Assembly: GCA_002110485.1 (NCBI GenBank)
Contig: MOWL01000072.1
Location: forward strand, 186,001 to 250,000
Origin: Emergomyces orientalis
Taxonomy: Eukaryota > Ascomycota > Eurotiomycetes > Onygenales > Ajellomycetaceae
DNA: 64,000 bases
Direction: 5' to 3'
The notes under the pieces are model-generated. The model had not been told where the DNA came from, did not search any database, and saw only the letters and a list, made by a program, of their open reading frames with translations. This document shows positions 57,753 to 64,000 of the stretch, piece by piece; position 1 is the first letter of the stretch; every line of letters begins with the position of its first letter. The translations under genes were made by a program, and so were the position numbers.

Positions 57753-60700
57753 GGATGGCACTCTGGAAACTCAAATTCTCTCAACCTCTGAGAAGCCTTG
57801 AAAACAAGAGCTCTATACTGTTTGCGAACAAACACAATCACACATCGTCCATGTACCAGAGAAATGTAACTGGTCGGATGTATGCAGGAAGGTAACTCGT
57901 CGTACTCGATATTCAACTGTCAAAAGGCGATATTTCTCACGTTAGCATTTCCTGTAGACTGTATTAATTCTTCATCAAAAAAGAGCCAGATGTTTACTCG
58001 AACTGGGATCCTTTCCTGATAACAATGAGAGTGTATGTAGAAAGGGGGGTGGTGATTCAATAACTTAGCGACATGAGGACGTACCGACAAGTGAGCAAGG
58101 AATATATGAACTCGATTTCGAGGCAGTGAAGTATGAAATCAATTCAGTTTGTGGCCCGGATCGCTGGTCAAAGTGCCCAAATCTTTTAAGTGCTGATAGG
58201 TTATCGTATCCGTCCAGCCAATGTCCAGAGGCAGACAAGCGGTGCCAGTATCAAGGCTGCGTTGTTGACGAGGGGGATATATATGTCCAAAAAGGGATAC
58301 GCCGGGAGGGGCAATAACACTCAAGTGTCAACACGACGAGTGTCCGCAGCAACTCGCAAAAATATTCAAGGTAGCAAACTACTAGAGAGCAAACCTGGCC
58401 GGTCCCTTCAAGGCGGCGAATGAATGAATCAGGTTTTCAAGTTTTCTCCCAGGAAATCAGAGGTTGGCGGGATAATACTAGTGGAAAAATGGAAAATGGA
58501 AAATGGCAGTGGAGTATATGCACAAGAGTGAAAAATGCACAGCTCAATCATTGACAGAAAAGGGAAGCAAGACAAGAAAATATCTGGATTTACCAGAGAA
58601 TGGTTGAGGAGAGGAAGAAAGAAGAAGAAGCAAAAGCATCTGGCAATGCGAGGGAGGGAGGAAGAAAGGGTGTGTGAGAGGCGAGCCGCTGGTGGAGGTG
58701 CCCAGTGAAGCAAAACACGGCAGACGGAGCTTAGGCTGGACCTGGCGTAGGCTACATATTTAGTCTACTTAAGTCCAAAGTCGGCCGTTCCAACGCTGCT
58801 GGTAGCGCGTTTGGAGAGAACCACAGTAGCTTTGGCCTGATTCCGCCCAAGTCTCCTGAGAGAGACTCGAAAGTTGACGGCGACAAGGTGGCTTGCTCTC
58901 CCGGGTCCCGTCCCAAGAATGTCTCTGCGCTAGCTTAGCTAGTGAGCCATCCTCCCCTTGGTTCCAGCGCGCTTCTCCATCGCCCCAGTGACTTTGACAG
59001 TCCGGCCGCTGACTATGCTCACTAACCTTGCCGGACCCTCACCTTTGGCCGCCAAGGGACCCCAACCTCGCTGCCATGATCACCTCGCTACGAGAAGTCT
59101 GCTGAGAGTCTTGAGGGCAACAGGAAACAATCCACGCTATCCTTCCGACCACGCTGCAACCTCGGTTCCTCAGAGCACTGCGGGGGGGAAAAGTTATGTA
59201 TCAACTGCGTTCCAGTAGGGCGAAAGTGCAATTGAGGGCATGGGGGTTTATCCAACTTCATGCTTGCTTTCGTCACAACTTTGCAGCTGCAGAACAGAAA
59301 CCACTCGTCTCCCTGGATGGACCCCAAACTAGTCTAACGGGCGACTGCGAGTGGCAGGATGGGGAATTCCCCCCTGTGTGTCACTTTGCAAGCCCTCCCC
59401 CTCCGTTCTACAGGACCCACTTGTCAAGAGTGGACAAGCAAAAGTTAGCCCTGAATTGGAAATTTCTACAAACCTTTCACGCTTCGGAACACGCCTACCC
59501 CCTAACCAGGGATACCCTAGCCCCCGATATGGTTTGAAGCTTTCAAGAACCCGGGATTCAGTTTGCTTTGCCTGGCCAAGCATTGCTGGCCACGCCAAGA
59601 GTCTGAATAGTCCTCAAGAATAAGAATAGCATGTCGGTGACGCAGCCAGAGAGAACGGCGTCCCCAAGCACATATGGCGCTTTGGCGTCAGGTTTATAAT
59701 CCCGAATTTTGTTGCTACTGGCTGACGCTGCCCATCACAATCACGGTCCACTCACTGGCCCGTTATCACCAGCATCCTGGTCAATAAGAGTCTTGAGCTG
59801 CGTCTGCGCTGCACCATGCGTTTTTGCTCCTGGTATTTAAAACTCAAGCTGTCTGTCCTGCATACATATTGCATTCTCCCCTACCAACGTACAGCCGCTG
59901 GACAGAAGCTGCACGATGGGCGAGGGAACCCGACTCGGCGACTCCCAGGCGTAATTTAGCAAGAAGAGGCATACCTACCTAGCAATCAGGACCCCAGGGT
60001 CGATTATATTTTGCAAATCAGTAGTCTAATTTAGAATGGTAGCCCACTAGAAGGGTAGCCCACAACCATTTCTGTTTTAGTCTCCTAACCTGAGAGCGAT
60101 ATTTGACTTCAATTCCAAAACCCAAAAAAGTTCCAGGGGATCTGGCTCATAAGGGCAAGGCTACTCTGCGATCCCCGAAAGCTAAAATCTCCCAACTTAC
60201 GGAGTACAGATAAAATACTTTGGACGCATTGTGGCTTGCTTGCATTTTTGAGAGGTCAGAAAACTCTGAAGAGAGAGGTTTGTCACAAGTTCATAAAAAA
60301 GGAAAGATTCTCACATTTCTTTTTCTTTCCTTTCGCTGACGAATAGCAATTCACGTTCTTGTAGGAATCGGAATGGAAGCAAAGGGAAAGCGAAGTAAAC
60401 ATTTGTCGCGGTAGCGGAGCATATTTTCTTCCATTATTGATGAAGAGCAGGAGTACAGAATTCCTCTGTTATTATTCACAACTACCTCTTGTTCAGTTCA
60501 AAACCGTGGCGTTCAAACTTTCAGCCCTCCCTCCAGCCAAGTAATTACAATTAGTCAACGATGATAGAAAGAAAAAAAATGGCAGGGGAAAGAAGGCAAA
60601 GGGATGAAGATCCATTTAGTTTGTATCTGCGCCAAATAAACCTTGCATGCACTGCGTCTCGTCTCAACCAGTTTACACATTCCCATTCCAAAAAAACTGA

Positions 60701-63700
60701 AACCAACCACATACTCTTTTCCTTTTCCAGTCCCTTTGATCCTATTTCTAATCAAGTTACAGGTTTGCCCACACTGTTTTATGGGAGGCGATCTCTTCGA
60801 CTTTATGCACCAGACGGGTGGAGATGTACCCCCGCGCTGGAATGCATATGTCCCTGATTTCATATATTCGCAGAATCATACATATCATAAGCTCCTAAGT
60901 CGTCATCAAATCCTTTACAAGTCATAATTTTTCCCATACCTGGCTTGGAATAATCGTAGACCTCACAGTCAAAACTTGATCTTGCCAACGCGCGCGAGTC
61001 CCGAACGCCGCAGGCGTTCGGGCTCCTCCTTGCTTTTCCGAAATGCCTGCGAAATAATGCATAAACTTCCACACCAGAATAGCGACACCGGTGCGGATTC
61101 TTTATCAACGAGCAATAAATTGCTCCATATTTCGATCTGCCGAGGGAGCCAAGCCGAAATTAAGGATGTTGATGAGAATTATCAGGGAGCTCCTTTAGTG
61201 GGCCATGGCGTGTGAGCTCTACAGGAGTCTGGAGGCTTGAAAGAGAGAATTATAGAGTGCTCAATCGCATACTCGAGCGGTATGGAATGGTTATGAAAAA
61301 TGGTGGAGGCTTGGGCATGAACATACTTTTGTGTCTCGCTTTCTTTTCAAAGTAATATAATAGTGATAGTCGTGAATATTGCCATTCAAGCTATTTGAAA
61401 GCGATGGGTAAACCACTTCCATGCTCCTTTACGTTGCGTATTGTTCCGTATGCCGGAGGAAAGCGAAATATGTTGAAACAGAGAGATCCCACCCCACGCC
61501 TTTGAAAATACTCTGCTGCACCGAGGCTATTAATATGTTAGTGCGCCACCGTCTGCCTCTGATCTTAACAAAGCTGGCACGATCGAAGATTTGGTCGTTG
61601 ATGATAGACATGGGCTCATCGGGAGGAAGGTAAAACATTCAAGTCGCTTGATAAGCTATTGAAGAGCGAACCCGGGTTGCTGGGGCGGCCCATCCAAAAT
61701 TTGCCAAGAAGGAGCTCAAATTTCCACTATCGAGTGTTGTGTATTATTATTAGTTAGTTACCCTCACTCCCTCAGGCCACGGTGGAGGAGAATTACTTTC
61801 AATTCGCTCTTGATGGAACCTCTTTGCAAACAATGGTCCATTTTCTTTCCCGCTCGCTGTCCCGTGTTGATAGAACGTGGTGAACAATGTTTCCCGTGAC
61901 AATCACTCCCTGAACTCTCCAGAACCATCGAGGGTTTTCCAAACTAGAGTTGGGCGGCTCGTTGGGGACTCTTCAACAGGAGTCAGGCCCAACCCGCCCA
62001 AAACTCAAACCACAGCCCCTGGAGAAGTAGGAGGAATCTTCAGAGCGTTATCATTGGGTGCAACTGGAGTTGGGCTACGTCGTACTCTTTTATGGCGTTA
62101 CTAACACTGCCGCATCCATAGTAAAGAGCTAGGAAGCGGAGTAAAAGGCTTTTTGCTTGTTTCGTGATCCAAATAATTATGTTGAACACAAGCCCCCACG
62201 AGGATGTTTGATGTTGCCGCGCGCAGACAGCAAATAAAGGAAACAGGACCAAAAGGATGGGAGTTAACAGGGCCAATACCGAATATTGAGATGCTGACAC
62301 AGACGCACAAGATTACCTGGGCCCACGGAACTGATGCGAGTTTGCACGAAGTTACGTGATCCCTCCACTTCACAAACGAGCTCCATGGATCACAAACTCA
62401 CCAAGCGATTGGATTTTAGCCCTGGTCCAAATTGAAAAGATCGTCCTGATCTGAGCTGCCTGTCATGCTTTTCTGCAAGGAATGGTGAGTGTCAAAAGCT
62501 GGCGTTTACGGGTTACCGCCCGTCTGCCACAAATACTCAGCAGGAGACGAACGTTCCTCAAAATGAAAAAGATTCGGTGCGATGCCAATGGCTTCGTGTT
62601 GTTACGAGGAGCAAAACAAACTGATCAAGTGAACACAAAGAGGCGATTTGGCATTGGTATCCATCCTGCGCTGTCACAACTGTCTGAGCTTTGCCATAAC
62701 AAAAGAAAAGTTTACCCTCTGGGGCCTTGCAAAAAATAGAATGATATAAATCCAAACATCCAATCGAAATATCTCAATTCGCCAAATCTAAGCTAGGCCT
62801 GGCAGAATCCTTCCTCTGCACCTTCCAATAATAACCAGACGAGGAGGCAGGAGGGCGAACCGCTCACTTTTAACTCGTATTCGGTCAAATCCTCTTCGGG
62901 GCAATTTTACCAAGCTACCCTCGGGGCGCTGACACCCTCGCGGTGATTGCGGTGGTTTGTTTCAATGTTTGACTTGGCTTGAATGCTCGCTTGAACGCTC
63001 GGAAAAAAAGACCTTAATAAGTGTCCCTATCGCTGCGAGTCCGGTGTGGACCATGAACTTTGGATTGAGGTTAAGTTGAGATCGATTCCTTGTCCAGGCT
63101 GTTCCGTGTTTAGGTACAATTTTGATCCTACTAGTCAATGATAACATTCAAGGAAAGGGAGGAACCACCGTAGTGATTGCTCAGAGAACCGTGATCGAGC
63201 CTGCAGTTTGAAAAGGCGAAGGAGAACCATACTTGCAGCTCTGGGCAACGTCAATATGCCTCTACAACATGTTCTCGACATCACTGCCCCTATCAGCACG
63301 CACCGACACCCTCCGTTGGGAAACGAGTATACTCTAACCACTTCGAGTTGATTAGTCGCGAAAAGATTTTACGAGCTTAGAATCAGAGACCGAGTACTTT
63401 GGCCCCGAAAAACAACAATAATGCTCAAATGTCATCGGAATTCAGTGAATTTCTAGTTGCAGGTGGCTATATGTCAAACATCTGTGCTGCCCAAAACATA
63501 TAAGAAAGCGAGGCACATGTGTTGCTTACCCGCCATATTTTTGAGCTTGAACGAGTTTCACAAACATATCCATAGACATGGAAGCACGTGATCGAGAGCA
63601 GCTGCGCGTGCCGATTTGCAACGCACGATGTTTCCACGATGGAAGCAACATAGAGTACAGAGTACATACAGGAAGGACATGCTAGAACCCGGACAAACCT

Positions 63701-64000
63701 AAACAGAAGCGGAGGCTGCTAGCCTAGGAAAAAAGTAAGCTAAAAAGCCACGGCTAAAAACAGTTTTGCGACCACTGTTCAGAGGCACATCGATGGATGC
63801 CCTCAACATGCTCCATGATATTCTCTTGCTGACTGGCAGGATTTTATTCCTCTGGGATAAACCAAGGCAACGGGCATCCTATCATCACAATTTCACTCCA
63901 AAATTACGTGAACTCTTCCGTTTTTTAGTGATGTAATTTGTTCGGAATGAAAATGCAGGTGATTTTCGTCTCTCAGATTTTAGTTTTTATTTTGAACGAC
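57753..64000. other. 6.2 kb without a recognisable gene
   Basis: Upstream flank of the RasGEF (57753-58900, purine-rich) followed by unassigned sequence. Around 58950-59600 GC content rises and several overlapping frames appear, none recognisable. At 60760-60927 an exon-like frame (VCPHCFMGGDLFDFMHQTGG) follows a TTACAG acceptor, but no upstream exon can be fixed. A 10-bp perfect inverted repeat lies at 61000-61022. A coding gene with several short exons could be hidden here. Confidence 0.4.
61000..61022. repeat. Perfect inverted repeat, 10-bp arms, 3-nt loop
   Basis: CCCGAACGCC and GGCGTTCGGG around GCA; GC-rich within a moderately AT-rich stretch, so it could form a stable hairpin. Confidence 0.85.

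Noticed and set aside
57710..57916. Upstream frame before the RasGEF start
   Set aside because: It begins without an ATG and is in another phase; no clear donor links it to the SH3 exon.
58958..59623. Overlapping GC-rich frames on both strands
   Set aside because: Several long frames on both strands at once is typical of GC-rich non-coding DNA; none has a domain.
62040..62373. Two hydrophobic minus-strand frames
   Set aside because: They overlap in different phases and one has no ATG; no consistent gene model could be made.

Overview
The window is a 64 kb piece of a filamentous ascomycete nuclear chromosome. The evidence is many short spliceosomal introns (about 50-150 nt, GTATGT/GTGAGT/GTAAGT donors, CAG/TAG acceptors), fungal-specific regulators (PalA, MetR/CYS-3), a tRNA-Gly gene with an intron at 37/38, and long homopolymer and pyrimidine tracts. 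Protein wording (MetR, DENN, RasGEF, PalA) looks most like Eurotiomycetes, possibly Onygenales; that placement is inference. I see no operons, no plasmid or phage functions, no CRISPR and no intact transposon.

Layout. (1) 0.7-6.1 kb: a nucleolar RRM protein (Nop15/NIFK type) and, divergently 254 bp away, an SMN/Smn1 orthologue for snRNP assembly; then a secreted glycine/histidine-rich cupredoxin. (2) 6.1-14.9 kb: mostly non-coding, with an intron-containing tRNA-Gly(TCC) and an SCP2-type thiolase whose start abuts a CA microsatellite. (3) 14.9-25 kb: a mitochondrial SLC25 carrier, the alkaline-pH scaffold PalA (seven exons, the first coding exon only 8 nt), and the sulfur regulator MetR with a 761-nt intron. 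(4) 27-33.7 kb: kinetochore protein Chl4/CENP-N, a SWIM plus RING zinc-finger protein, a TRAPPC13 homologue containing a 7-nt microexon, and a newly modelled 69-residue spliced gene. (5) 38-49.4 kb: a DENN-domain protein carrying a C1 zinc finger, a low-complexity protein of unknown role, and mismatch repair/meiotic endonuclease Mlh3. (6) 49.8-64 kb: a small secreted cysteine-rich protein with knottin-like spacing, a gene-poor stretch with decayed reading frames, a Cdc25-type RasGEF with SH3 domain, and about 6 kb without any recognisable gene.

Most genes are unrelated housekeeping functions in mixed orientation, so the neighbourhood does not define one pathway. All exon models were built by reading splice sites by hand; in every multi-exon model the summed exon length is divisible by three and the joined frames run through family motifs where a family is recognised. 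No dedicated new system such as a biosynthetic or defence cluster is visible. The most novel items are the knottin-like secreted protein, the unrecognised 69-residue gene, the TRAPPC13 microexon, and a 10-bp palindrome (GTACATGTAC) that occurs four times.
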